Assembly (NCBI RefSeq): GCF_013359905.1
Contig: NZ_JABMCC010000101.1
Coordinates: 248,001 to 312,000, forward strand
Reading direction: 5' to 3'
DNA length: 64,000 bases
From: Paenibacillus taichungensis
GTDB lineage: Bacteria > Bacillota > Bacilli > Paenibacillales > Paenibacillaceae
Shown here: positions 1-9,131 of the stretch, one piece after another
How positions within the stretch are numbered: position 1 is the stretch's first letter
Layout: each line of letters opens with the position of its first letter
Made by a program: the position numbers and the translations under genes
The notes under the pieces: generated by a model
The model's database searches: none
The model's input: the letters and a program-made list of their open reading frames with translations, nothing else
What the model was told of the DNA's origin: nothing

Positions 1-291
1 GGATTTGGCAACGTCCTCCGGTTTTTTCAGTGGACGCTCCGCACCGGGAGAAGACACTTCAAGGAAATAGATGGTCGGAATCGGATCGTTCTCATCCAGC
101 TTGGCGCTTAGCTTTTCGCTGATCAAGACACAATCATCGATGTCGATGCCACCCTCTTTGTCGACATACACCCGTAAAAACCAGTTGCTGCCTTCTTTGA
201 CGTATTCGATGTCAACCAGCTCGAAGCCTTGTTCGTTCAAGTAGGGTTGGATCATTTCTTCCACGGTAGATTTAATGTTCGTTGTGCTCAA
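1..291 (-). CDS. rimP: Ribosome maturation factor RimP (3' end beyond window)
   Basis: RimP helps the 30S ribosomal subunit mature in the cytoplasm. The visible 97 residues give the N-terminal alpha/beta domain of the family, including [19 protein letters not shown], then GGIDIDDC and [14 protein letters not shown], all typical of RimP. The start is a TTG at 291: GGAGG lies at 305-301, 9 nt upstream, and the protein then reads (M)[16 protein letters not shown]. The gene runs off the left edge, so its C-terminal SH3-like domain is not seen. In Firmicutes it usually heads the rimP-nusA-rplGB-infB operon; those genes would lie outside. A good promoter at 460-432 and a hairpin leader precede it. 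Confidence 0.93.
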   Translation of the reverse strand, partial: MSTTNIKSTVEEMIQPYLNEQGFELVDIEYVKEGSNWFLRVYVDKEGGIDIDDCVLISEKLSAKLDENDPIPTIYFLEVSSPGAERPLKKPEDVAKS

Positions 292-374
292 AACCGATAA
301 CCTCCAACTTAGGTTACACCAGCAAATAATGGCTGGCAATTTCTTCATTACCCAAGATTCTTGTATACCAAAGA

Positions 375-402
375 CTAAAGAGTGGGTTTCCCCACTCTTT
401 AG
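375..402 (-). promoter_or_regulatory. 12-bp perfect hairpin in the polC-rimP gap
   Basis: Arms 375-386 and 391-402 are perfectly complementary with a 4-nt loop. No real T-run follows on the minus strand (it reads TTTAGTCTTTGG), so it is at best a weak terminator for polC. It lies about 30 nt downstream of the -10 box at 437-432, hence inside the expected rimP leader RNA, where it could act as an attenuator or stability element. The role is inference. Confidence 0.5.
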
Positions 403-431
403 AAATTCGTACTATCTCGTTCACTTCAAAA

Positions 432-460
432 ATTATAACATAGTCTGGTAATAGTGACAA
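432..460 (-). promoter_or_regulatory. Sigma-A-type promoter of rimP
   Basis: On the minus strand TTGTCA (460-455) is followed by a 17-nt spacer and TATAAT (437-432), near-consensus for the vegetative sigma factor. Transcription would start near 425, giving a leader of about 135 nt before the rimP TTG start. It lies downstream of the polC stop, so rimP and the following operon can be transcribed independently of polC. Confidence 0.8.
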
Positions 461-550
461 GTAAGCGATCACTCAGCCATTTTAACCACTAATGAAGAAA
501 AATTTACGTAATCACATTACAGACCATAAATAGATACTCAAAATGCCATT

Positions 551-3500
551 TTAGAACAAGGATAATTGATTGCTTTCCGGCAAACCGCGGAAGCATCCCA
601 TGCCCGTCAGCAACTCAACAATTGTTTTACTTGCTTTGGACTTTTGCTGGAAATCTTCAATCGACAGGAATTCTCCATGCTCTCTTGCTGCAGCGATATT
701 GCGTGCAGCATTATCCCCGATTCCTCCCAGTGCCGAAAACGGAGGAATAAGAGAATTTCCGTCAACAATAAACTTCGTTGCTTCCGAGCGATACAGATCA
801 ATTGGCTTGAGTGAGAATCCGCGTGCTGCCATTTCCAATGCCATCTCAAGGACAGGCAGCATGTTTTTTTCTTTTGGCGGTGCCTGGAAACCTAATTGTT
901 CAATTTCTACGATCTTCCGATAGATAGGCTCATAGCCCTGACATACCAGTTCAATGTCAAACTCATCGGCACGAACTGTGAAGTATGTCGCGTAGTATTC
1001 AATTGGGTGATACAGCTTAAAGAAAGCTGTACGCACTGCTGAGATAACATAAGCGGCCGCGTGGGCCTTTGGAAACATGTACTGGATTTTAAGACAGGAA
1101 TCAATGTACCATTGCGGCACCTTGCAATTTTTCATCTCATCAATCCATTCTTGCGGCAAACCACGTCCCTTACGCACACTCTCCGTAATTTTAAAGGCAA
1201 GACTGGCGTCCATGCCCGCCTTATAGATCAGGAACAACATGATATCATCCCGGCAACCAATCACCGTTTTGATGTTACAAGTTCCATTTTTGATTAGATC
1301 TTGTGCATTACCAAGCCATACCCCCGTACCATGAGACAATCCGGAGATTTGGAGTAGATCGGCAAAAGACGAAGGCTGGGATTCAATAAGCATCTGACGT
1401 ACAAACTTAGTCCCCATCTCTGGCACACCAAAAGTGGCAACTGGTGAACGAATCTGCTCTGGCGTAACGCCGAGTGCTTCGGTAGAGTTGAACATGCTCA
1501 TGACCTTAGGATCATTCATCGGAATGGTCGTTGGATCGATACCTGTCAAATCCTGCAGCATCCGCATCATAGTTGGATCATCGTGCCCCAGAATATCGAG
1601 TTTTAGCAAGTTCTCTTCGAAGGCGTGATAGTCAAAGTGTGTTGTTTTCCACTCCGCATTAACGTCATCCGCCGGGAATTGCACAGGCGTTACATCTTCC
1701 ACTTCAATATAATCCGGTACAACAACAATACCACCGGGATGCTGTCCTGTACTACGTTTAACCCCGGTACAACCTGAGGCCAAACGGTTCAGTTCTGCTC
1801 CTCGCCATTTCTTATGATGTTCCTCCTCATATTTCTTGGCAAAACCAAATGCTGTTTTTTCAGCTACCGTACCAATTGTGCCCGCACGGAACACACTCTT
1901 TTCGCTGAAAAGCACCTTCGTATAGTTATGGGCATGCGGCTGATAATCACCCGAGAAGTTCAAGTCAATATCGGGAACCTTGTCCCCTTTAAAACCAAGG
2001 AACGTCTCAAACGGAATATCTTGCCCTTCGCCTTTTAACCGGCCTCCACAATCAGGGCATTCTTTCTCAGGAAGGTCAAATCCACTCGGCACACTTCCGT
2101 CGAGGAACCACTCACTGTGCTTACACTCCGGATTTACACAAATATAGTGCGCTGGCAACGGATTAACCTCGGAAATCCCCAGGAAAGTAGCAACTACAGA
2201 AGAACCAACTGATCCCCGTGATCCGACAAGGTACCCGTCCTGATTCGATTTTTTAACCAAACGTTCCGAGATCAGATAGTTGGCAGAAAAACCGTATTTG
2301 ATAATTGGATTCAATTCTTTCTCCAGTCGTGCCACAATGACTTCCGGCAGTTCCTCACCATAAATCGACTTGGCGGTATTATAGCAGGTATTACGGATCT
2401 CATCGTCTGCGCCTTCCAAAATCGGAGTGAACAGCTTGTCCGGGAACAGCTTGATTTCCTCGAACCGATCTGCCAATTCAACCGTATTCGTAACAACGAC
2501 TTCGTAGGCTTTATCTTGGCCCAGGTACTGGAACTCTTCCAGCATTTCATCCGTCGTTCTTAGATGAGCATCCGGTTTACGTTGATCTTTGAGCGGGCTG
2601 AACCCCGTAATTCCGTGAATCGTGATATCCCGATATAGCTTGTCGCGCGGCTCGAGATAATGCACGTTACCTGTGGCTATTACCGGTTTCCCCAATTTTT
2701 GACCAATGTCAACAACTTTACGAACAGCGAGCTTCAATTCCTCTGGCGTAGCCACGAGCCCTTTGTCCACCAAATGCATATACATTGTCAAAGGCTGGAT
2801 CTCCAGAATGTCATAGAAATGCGCTATCTCTTCCGCCTCTTCAAGCGATTTGTTCAACACAGCCTCGAAAAACTCACCTTTTTCACAACCCGATAAAATA
2901 ATGAGACCTTCACGCAAATTGATCAGCTTCGATTTTGGAATACAAGGCACCCGTTTGAAATGCTCTGTATGAGAAAGTGATACCAGTTTATAGAGATTCT
3001 TTTTGCCGACATCATTCAAAGCATAGATGCCGCAATGGAATGGACGCGTATTTGAAAGATCAACTCCGACATAATCATTAAGCCGATCAAGCATGGTCAG
3101 GCCTTTCATCTGAGCGGCATCATTAACCAATCCATTCAGTATACCAGCGAGCGCAATCGTATCATCAATCGCCCGGTGATGACTTTCCAGTGCTACTTTA
3201 TATTTATCCGCCAGCGTATTCAGACGGTGGTTCTTCATTTTTGGATATAACAACCGTGCCAGTTCCAAAGTATCGAGTACAGGGTTCTGAAGCTCAGGCA
3301 TGCCAAGCTGTTTCAGCGAAGCCTGAATAAAGCCCATATCGAATCGCGCATTATGTGCAACCAGTACGCCATCTCCGGCAAACTTCACAAAATCATGAAT
3401 AACCGGTTCTAGCTCAGGTGCATCCTTCACCATTTCATCGTTAATATTAGTCAACTGCTGAATGTTATATGGGATGCGCTCATGCGGATTTACAAACGTA

Positions 3501-4870
3501 GCAAAGCGGTCAATTTCTTTACCGTCCTCTACCTTCACTGCCGCAATTTCGATGATCTTGTTCTGGGTTACAGACAGACCTGTGGTCTCAATATCAAACA
3601 CGATATATGTCGCTGATTTGAGTTCCAACGGCTGTGGTGCCATAACAACAGCAACCGAATCATTCACCACATTGGCCTCAAGGCCGTAGATCATTTTAAT
3701 TCCGTTTTTCTTGGCCGCTTTGGACGCCTCCGGATACACCTGCACACCGCCATGATCACTTACGGCGATTGCCTTGTGTCCCCATTCCGCTGCAGTCTTT
3801 ACGTATTTGTCGATCGAAGTTACGGCATCCATTGTACTCATTGTGGAGTGCAGATGGAACTCAACCCGTTTCTCAGCTGCATTATCCTTACGGGATGGCG
3901 GTGCCTTTACTTCAACCAAATCTGAAGGAATCATGGCAAGTTCCGGAATTTGCATAAACCGGTCGTATTCTACACGGCCACGCACTTTCACCCATTTCCC
4001 ATTGGCCAGCAAGCTCAGGATTTTGACATCCTCTTTTGTTTTGGCAAACATCTTCATTTGCATGGAATCCGTGAAATCCGTGAGATAAAAAGTAAACAAC
4101 GTATTCCCGTTCCGCAACTCCTTGCGATCCAGACCGAAGACCGTTCCTTGCAACGTAACCTTTTTCTCTTCATCCTGAATTTCCTGCATAGGTATAGGTG
4201 GTTCCTTGATATCATATCCCATCTGTAAACGAACATCGCCCTGTTCTTCCTCTTCAGGCATTTCCGAGTCCACTTCACTCATCATCTGCTCAATAACTTG
4301 AAGCTCTTCTTCCCGCTTCTTGAGCTGGAATTGTTCCATCGCCTCTTTGTTGCTTTCAACCTCACCAACCAGCAATTTGACCCGCAAGGGCAGTTGAAAA
4401 TACTTATCATAAAAAGTAGTTATAGCTTGATCGATCTGTTTCTTCTTCGCAAGCTCCATCGACATGGCATCACTCATGGTCAATTGCAGCAGATCTGCTT
4501 CACATTCGAACTTGGTGCGGTTCATCCAACCATTAACAGATGGAATTTCCCTTGTAACCCATTCAAGGAACAAGTTCCAATACTCACTGACAATATCACC
4601 AATCTCGACCTGATCACTATATTTGAAACCAAACGTGATCTTGGAAATGTGATTCATTTTCTCCTGGATGTGCAGGCAAAATGTTCGATAGATTGGAGCA
4701 GGAACCAAGGTATCTTTTGCAATCACAATAGTCCAGTCGCGGTTGCTACGGCTTGTCTCCACCCGTTCAATCCATCCATCCAAAAAGTAGGGCTCTATTA
4801 GGCCAGCCGGAAGTTCCGTCTGTTTCATCAACAACTCAAACCGTTTTCTCTTCTCCTCGAATCCACTCAT
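551..4870 (-). CDS. polC: DNA polymerase III alpha subunit, PolC type
   Basis: Replicative polymerase of low-GC Gram-positives with built-in proofreading. The 1439 residues are the usual size. Visible in order: an N-terminal region, an OB fold (about 239-325), the PHP domain (HLHSTMS near 340, SDHGG near 372), a DEDDh 3'-5' exonuclease inserted in PHP (VFDIETTGL near 420, with the partner His/Asp in ESHHRAIDDT), a cysteine zinc site (CVNPEC and CPDCGG near 915-945), and the polymerase palm with PDIDLNFSGD near 970. The last residues QLSLF match the sliding-clamp binding pentapeptide found at the PolC C terminus. ATG 4870 is preceded by AAGGAGGAACACG. The neighbour proS upstream is the family's usual partner. 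No odd features. Confidence 0.98.
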   Translation of the reverse strand: MSGFEEKRKRFELLMKQTELPAGLIEPYFLDGWIERVETSRSNRDWTIVIAKDTLVPAPIYRTFCLHIQEKMNHISKITFGFKYSDQVEIGDIVSEYWNLFLEWVTREIPSVNGWMNRTKFECEADLLQLTMSDAMSMELAKKKQIDQAITTFYDKYFQLPLRVKLLVGEVESNKEAMEQFQLKKREEELQVIEQMMSEVDSEMPEEEEQGDVRLQMGYDIKEPPIPMQEIQDEEKKVTLQGTVFGLDRKELRNGNTLFTFYLTDFTDSMQMKMFAKTKEDVKILSLLANGKWVKVRGRVEYDRFMQIPELAMIPSDLVEVKAPPSRKDNAAEKRVEFHLHSTMSTMDAVTSIDKYVKTAAEWGHKAIAVSDHGGVQVYPEASKAAKKNGIKMIYGLEANVVNDSVAVVMAPQPLELKSATYIVFDIETTGLSVTQNKIIEIAAVKVEDGKEIDRFATFVNPHERIPYNIQQLTNINDEMVKDAPELEPVIHDFVKFAGDGVLVAHNARFDMGFIQASLKQLGMPELQNPVLDTLELARLLYPKMKNHRLNTLADKYKVALESHHRAIDDTIALAGILNGLVNDAAQMKGLTMLDRLNDYVGVDLSNTRPFHCGIYALNDVGKKNLYKLVSLSHTEHFKRVPCIPKSKLINLREGLIILSGCEKGEFFEAVLNKSLEEAEEIAHFYDILEIQPLTMYMHLVDKGLVATPEELKLAVRKVVDIGQKLGKPVIATGNVHYLEPRDKLYRDITIHGITGFSPLKDQRKPDAHLRTTDEMLEEFQYLGQDKAYEVVVTNTVELADRFEEIKLFPDKLFTPILEGADDEIRNTCYNTAKSIYGEELPEVIVARLEKELNPIIKYGFSANYLISERLVKKSNQDGYLVGSRGSVGSSVVATFLGISEVNPLPAHYICVNPECKHSEWFLDGSVPSGFDLPEKECPDCGGRLKGEGQDIPFETFLGFKGDKVPDIDLNFSGDYQPHAHNYTKVLFSEKSVFRAGTIGTVAEKTAFGFAKKYEEEHHKKWRGAELNRLASGCTGVKRSTGQHPGGIVVVPDYIEVEDVTPVQFPADDVNAEWKTTHFDYHAFEENLLKLDILGHDDPTMMRMLQDLTGIDPTTIPMNDPKVMSMFNSTEALGVTPEQIRSPVATFGVPEMGTKFVRQMLIESQPSSFADLLQISGLSHGTGVWLGNAQDLIKNGTCNIKTVIGCRDDIMLFLIYKAGMDASLAFKITESVRKGRGLPQEWIDEMKNCKVPQWYIDSCLKIQYMFPKAHAAAYVISAVRTAFFKLYHPIEYYATYFTVRADEFDIELVCQGYEPIYRKIVEIEQLGFQAPPKEKNMLPVLEMALEMAARGFSLKPIDLYRSEATKFIVDGNSLIPPFSALGGIGDNAARNIAAAREHGEFLSIEDFQQKSKASKTIVELLTGMGCFRGLPESNQLSLF

Positions 4871-5006
4871 CGTGTTCCTCCTTGTACCCCCTTAAAACAG
4901 GAAAAGCCTCTGCATTCAAAAATGTCCCCGATCCGAACCCGCACCGACTCATTTTATCCGACAGAAGCTCTCCATTCCTTACTCTTACGTTGAATAAGTG
5001 CCGTTA

Positions 5007-5022
5007 GTCAGGTTATCCTGAC
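5007..5022 (-). other. Short hairpin just after the proS stop
   Basis: GTCAGG-TTAT-CCTGAC forms a 6-bp hairpin directly after the proS stop codon (5025-5023). No T-run follows, so it is not a convincing intrinsic terminator. It may protect the proS 3' end or weakly pause transcription before polC, which begins 150 nt further on; the rest of that gap shows only the polC ribosome site. Confidence 0.35.
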
Positions 5023-6477
5023 TTAGTACGCTCTTGCAAACACTACCGTGTGTTTCGCCTCTTCACCACAAGCCAGGCACGTATGCTTTTCTTCCGCAGG
5101 CTGGAACGGAATGTTCCGGCTTGTTGCACCTGTTACTTCTCTTACTTTATCTTCGCAAGCTTCAGAACCGCACCATCCAGCCAGTGTGAACCCGCGTTTG
5201 TTTTCCATCAATTCCTTCATCTCATCAAGCGTATCTACAGAGTAGAAGTTGTCCGACATAAACGTGCGAGCACGTTGCAGCATATCGGCTTGCACTTGAG
5301 TCAGCATAGTCTGGATTTCTTCCACCAGATTTGCTTGTTCAACGACTTTCTTCTCTCCAGTAATCCGGGAAACGAGAACACATACACCGTTCTCCATATC
5401 ACGCGGACCAATTTCGAGACGAATCGGAACACCACGCATCTCATATTCGTTGAATTTCCAGCCTGGACGAACATCACTGCGATCATCCATTTTCACACGA
5501 ATTCCCGCTTGTTTCAGTTCAGCGAACAACTCGTCCGCACGGCCTACAACGGCATCACGTGTTTTTGGCGGTCCAATTGGAATCATAACCACTTGCGTTG
5601 GTGCAACTTTAGGAGGAAGAACCAGACCACGGTCATCTCCGTGAACCATAATTAACGCACCGATTAAACGTGTGCTTACCCCCCATGAAGTGGTGTAAGC
5701 CAGCTCCAGCACATTATTACGGCTAAGATACTGAATTTCAAATGCTTTTGCAAAGTTAGTTCCCATGTAGTGTGATGTACCTGCTTGTACAGCACGTCCA
5801 TCCTTCATCATGGCTTCGATCGAGTACGTATCCACCGCACCCGCAAACTTCTCGGATTTGGTTTTCTGACCTACAATTACCGGAATAGCCAAATACTCTT
5901 CAACCACTTCACGATAAATCTGAAGCATCTTCATTGTTTCTTCACGTGCTTCTTCTTCGGTCTCATGCGCAGTGTGACCTTCCTGCCACAGGAACTCACT
6001 TGTGCGAAGGAAAGGCAACGTTCTTTTTTCCCAACGGACTACGTTAGCCCACTGGTTGATCAATACCGGAAGATCCCGATAAGACTGAATCCACTTGGAA
6101 TACATGTGACCAATAATCGTTTCGGATGTAGGACGGATTGCCAGACGTTCTTCCAGCTTCTCTCCCCCAGCTTCCGTAACCCAAGGCAATTCGGGATTGA
6201 AGCCTTCAACATGTTCTTTTTCTTTTTGGAAAAAGCTCTCAGGAATGAACATCGGGAAGTAAGCATTGCGATGGCCCGTTTCACGGAAACGACGATCCAA
6301 CTCATCCTTAATATGTTCCCAGATCTCAAATCCGTCTGGTTTGAAAACAATACAACCGCGTACGGGTGCATAGTCCATGAGATCAGCTTTTTTAATAACA
6401 TCAATGTACCAGCGTGAGAAATCCTCGCCCTGAGGTGTAATTTCAGTCACGAACTGTTTATCATTTTCCTTTGACAT
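5023..6477 (-). CDS. proS: Prolyl-tRNA synthetase, short archaeal/eukaryal-type (ProS type 3)
   Basis: Charges tRNA-Pro with proline in the cytoplasm. At 484 residues it is the short class II form without the inserted editing domain of the roughly 565-residue bacterial form. Motif 2 region VRWEKRTLPFLRTSEFLWQE (written from about residue 150) and motif 3-like TRLIGALIMVHGDDRGLVLP are clear, as is the C-terminal extension with Cys pairs (CGSEAC and CLACGE) that ends in a Tyr, as in archaeal/eukaryal-type enzymes. The ATG at 6477 is chosen: TGGAG and GGGAGG lie upstream, while the longer frame from 6498 starts inside the ribosome site. It lies between rseP and polC, where B. subtilis carries the long bacterial form. 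Confidence 0.95.
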   Translation of the reverse strand: MSKENDKQFVTEITPQGEDFSRWYIDVIKKADLMDYAPVRGCIVFKPDGFEIWEHIKDELDRRFRETGHRNAYFPMFIPESFFQKEKEHVEGFNPELPWVTEAGGEKLEERLAIRPTSETIIGHMYSKWIQSYRDLPVLINQWANVVRWEKRTLPFLRTSEFLWQEGHTAHETEEEAREETMKMLQIYREVVEEYLAIPVIVGQKTKSEKFAGAVDTYSIEAMMKDGRAVQAGTSHYMGTNFAKAFEIQYLSRNNVLELAYTTSWGVSTRLIGALIMVHGDDRGLVLPPKVAPTQVVMIPIGPPKTRDAVVGRADELFAELKQAGIRVKMDDRSDVRPGWKFNEYEMRGVPIRLEIGPRDMENGVCVLVSRITGEKKVVEQANLVEEIQTMLTQVQADMLQRARTFMSDNFYSVDTLDEMKELMENKRGFTLAGWCGSEACEDKVREVTGATSRNIPFQPAEEKHTCLACGEEAKHTVVFARAY

Positions 6478-6539
6478 AAGACTCCAGCGTCCTCCCATTA
6501 CGACTATCTCTGAATAAACAGAGCGTAGTCAAACCATAA

Positions 6540-7811
6540 TTATCCGTTAATTAATCGTAATATATCATTATATGTTACTGCCAGCATCAGTACAAACAAC
6601 ATGGCGAAGCCGACAAAATGAACCATACCTTCCCGGTTCGGGTCAACAGGTCTGCCACGAAGCGCCTCAATCCCCAGGAAAACCAAACGGCTACCGTCAA
6701 GCGCAGGGATAGGCAACAGGTTGAAGATACCGAGATAAAGGCTCAAAATGGCAGCCCATCTGGTTAATTGCTCAATACCCTGTTTTGCAATCTGGCCCGT
6801 AACCTCAAACGTACGCACCGGACCACCGATATCGTCCATGTTAAATTGATTAATGAGATGTCTGAATCCTTCAAAGATTACTCTGGTCGTATCTACCATA
6901 GCTACTCCGGACACTTTAAATGTTTCCACGAATCCAACAGAACGAGTTGGCAGGGTAGGTACAATACCAACTTTACCGCCTTCCTGGCCTTCTACCGCGC
7001 GAGGTGTGATCGTAATATTAAACGTTTCATTCCCCCGACGCAGTGTCCATTCCATCGGCTTGTCTTTGGAATCAGCTATCATGCTCACCATTTTTTGCGA
7101 ATCCGTGCCGATGGCCGTACCATTGATTGTCTCAATGATATCTCCCTTTTGCAGGTTCGCTTGGTAGGCAGCTCCACCTTCAAGCACTTCGCCAATTTCC
7201 AGATTTTTCGGATTCTCAACTGGAACCCCAGCCATTTGTGCATAGACTGCAAATAAAACAAATGCCAGGATGAAATTCATGAGTGGTCCGGCAAAAATCG
7301 CCATTGCCCGCTGACCAACCGTTTTACTGCCGAATTGACGATCTTTAGGTGCAATTTGGGTTTGTTTGCCCCGACTCACCAACATCGCTTGCGGATGAAT
7401 CCGGTACTGCTGAATTTCGCCATCCACATCGAGTTGCAATTTCAGTGCATTCTCCATATCAATGGAGATGACTTCACCTCGAATTACATTTTTGCGATTA
7501 TCCAATTGATCGAGGTAGATCATTTTGACTTGGTCATCAGCTGATCTTACCGCAATGGTCTGACCTTCTTGAATTTCTACCAGTTCCGGATCTTCCCCAG
7601 CCATACGTGCATACCCGCCAAAAGGCAGCAGACGCAGTGTGAACTGGGTCTCGTTTCTTTTATATGAGAACAATTTGGGACCAAAACCGATCGCAAATTC
7701 CCGTACAAGAATACCGGCGCGTTTGGCAAAATAATAATGTCCCCATTCATGAACCGTCACGATGACAAAGAACATGAGCACCGTTAGAAATACCACTTGT
7801 ATGGTTTCCAA
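6540..7811 (-). CDS. rseP: Site-2 zinc metalloprotease RseP/RasP
   Basis: Membrane-embedded protease that performs the second cut in regulated intramembrane proteolysis, for example of anti-sigma factors and signal-peptide remnants. HEWGH at residues 21-25 in the first membrane segment carries the zinc ligands and catalytic Glu; the third ligand motif is LLPIPALDGSRL near residue 365. A PDZ domain lies at about 200-275 (GGAAYQANLQKGDIIETINGT as its peptide-binding core, about 21 residues, abbreviated here as GGAAYQANLQKGDI). Further membrane helices are at about 170-195, 345-365 and 400-420. At 423 residues it is the normal length. It stands between dxr and proS, the conserved Bacillales order. 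Confidence 0.96.
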   Translation of the reverse strand: METIQVVFLTVLMFFVIVTVHEWGHYYFAKRAGILVREFAIGFGPKLFSYKRNETQFTLRLLPFGGYARMAGEDPELVEIQEGQTIAVRSADDQVKMIYLDQLDNRKNVIRGEVISIDMENALKLQLDVDGEIQQYRIHPQAMLVSRGKQTQIAPKDRQFGSKTVGQRAMAIFAGPLMNFILAFVLFAVYAQMAGVPVENPKNLEIGEVLEGGAAYQANLQKGDIIETINGTAIGTDSQKMVSMIADSKDKPMEWTLRRGNETFNITITPRAVEGQEGGKVGIVPTLPTRSVGFVETFKVSGVAMVDTTRVIFEGFRHLINQFNMDDIGGPVRTFEVTGQIAKQGIEQLTRWAAILSLYLGIFNLLPIPALDGSRLVFLGIEALRGRPVDPNREGMVHFVGFAMLFVLMLAVTYNDILRLING

Positions 7812-7924
7812 TCCCTATCCATCCTCCTTCACGGCACGAACCGCAGTCTGTCCCTTTAGATTATCATTATTCTCTGATGCCGCACAAGAGAATCACTTCT
7901 TCCATTTTATCTTGAAAAAAGAGA

Positions 7925-9064
7925 TTACAGACTGAACGCAAGTTGACGGCTCTCCTGATCACATTTTGCGATTTCCTCCAGATCAGGCTCGTCCACATTG
8001 CGGTGTGCCTCCAGCACAGAAGCAATAATATCCTCTATTTTAAGGAACGAAATCTCTTTACGCAAGAAACGTGCTACAGCAACCTCGTTGGCTGCATTAA
8101 ACGCCGTTGCTGCGGTTCCTCCCATTTTACCACACTCGTATGCCATTCTTAAACAAGGGAACCGTTCCATATCCATCTCACGGAAATGCAGCTTGCCCAC
8201 TTGTGTTAGGGATAGACGTTGTGAAGGCGATGGTAAGCGGTCAGGATAGGTCAGTGCATACTGAATGGGAACACGCATGTCCGGATTGCCAAGCTGGGCA
8301 ATAATGCTTGTATCATTAAACTCCACGTAGGAATGAATGATGCTCTCCGGGTGAAGCAACACATCAATCTGATCATAACTTAGTCCAAACAGCCAATGCG
8401 CTTCAATAACTTCCAGCCCTTTATTCACCATCGTCGCCGAGTCTATCGTAATCTTCGACCCCATCGACCAGTTGGGATGTTTGAGTGCATCTTCTACGGT
8501 AACTTCCTTCAGCTGTTCACGAGTCAAATCACGGAATGATCCTCCAGAAGCCGTAAGTGTAATTCCCATCACGCGTTCACGAGGTTCTCCATTCAAGCAT
8601 TGGAAGATAGCCGAGTGCTCACTATCCACAGGCAGAATCGGTACCCCTTTCGCAGCCGCTCTGGCAGTAACAATATGTCCCGCTGTAATTAGCGTCTCTT
8701 TGTTAGCCAGCCCAATCTGTTTGCCTGCATCAATAGCAGCCAGGGTCGACTCAAGCCCAACACTCCCCATTACAGCAGTGACAACCGTATCTGCTTCCGT
8801 TCCGGCAGCGACTTCCACCAGTCCTTCTTTGCCATAAAAAAGCTGTGTTTCGATAGGTAAGTGCGGTGCCACTGTCTCTGCTAGCTCCTTTGAGCCAACT
8901 GATACCTTTTTGGGTCGATAACGCTTCGCTTGCTCAATCAGCAACTCTATATTGCTCCCAGCAGCCAGTCCCTCAACTTGAAAGCGTTCGGGATGCATAT
9001 CGACTACATCCAGTGTCTGAGTTCCAATGGAACCGGTTGACCCAAGAATCGCAATTTTTTTCAT
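7925..9064 (-). CDS. dxr: 1-deoxy-D-xylulose 5-phosphate reductoisomerase
   Basis: Second step of the methylerythritol phosphate route to isoprenoids: NADPH-dependent conversion of DXP to MEP in the cytosol. The N terminus is MKKIAILGSTGSIGTQTLDV, the NADPH-binding Rossmann loop. PVDSEHSAIFQCL holds the metal-binding Asp/Glu, and HPNWSMGSKITIDSATMVNKG is represented by HPNWSMGSKI and SATMVNKG, both family signatures. Length 379 is typical. The ATG at 9064 is chosen because GAGGTG lies 5 nt upstream; the longer frame from 9076 starts within that ribosome site. Neighbours uppS and cdsA use or lead to isoprenoid carriers, so the cluster couples isoprenoid and envelope lipid synthesis. Confidence 0.97.
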   Translation of the reverse strand: MKKIAILGSTGSIGTQTLDVVDMHPERFQVEGLAAGSNIELLIEQAKRYRPKKVSVGSKELAETVAPHLPIETQLFYGKEGLVEVAAGTEADTVVTAVMGSVGLESTLAAIDAGKQIGLANKETLITAGHIVTARAAAKGVPILPVDSEHSAIFQCLNGEPRERVMGITLTASGGSFRDLTREQLKEVTVEDALKHPNWSMGSKITIDSATMVNKGLEVIEAHWLFGLSYDQIDVLLHPESIIHSYVEFNDTSIIAQLGNPDMRVPIQYALTYPDRLPSPSQRLSLTQVGKLHFREMDMERFPCLRMAYECGKMGGTAATAFNAANEVAVARFLRKEISFLKIEDIIASVLEAHRNVDEPDLEEIAKCDQESRQLAFSL

Positions 9065-9131
9065 GCTGCACCTCATCTTTATTTATCCAAAGCCTATGAC
9101 GAATAGTTCGTCATATGGCTTGTGCTCATTT

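Noticed and set aside
4298-4801. 167-codon plus-strand frame opposite polC
   Set aside because: Antisense to the N-terminal part of PolC; composition reflects the complementary strand only.
5785-6417. 210-codon plus-strand frame opposite proS
   Set aside because: Antisense to a clear prolyl-tRNA synthetase; no ribosome site or recognisable domain.
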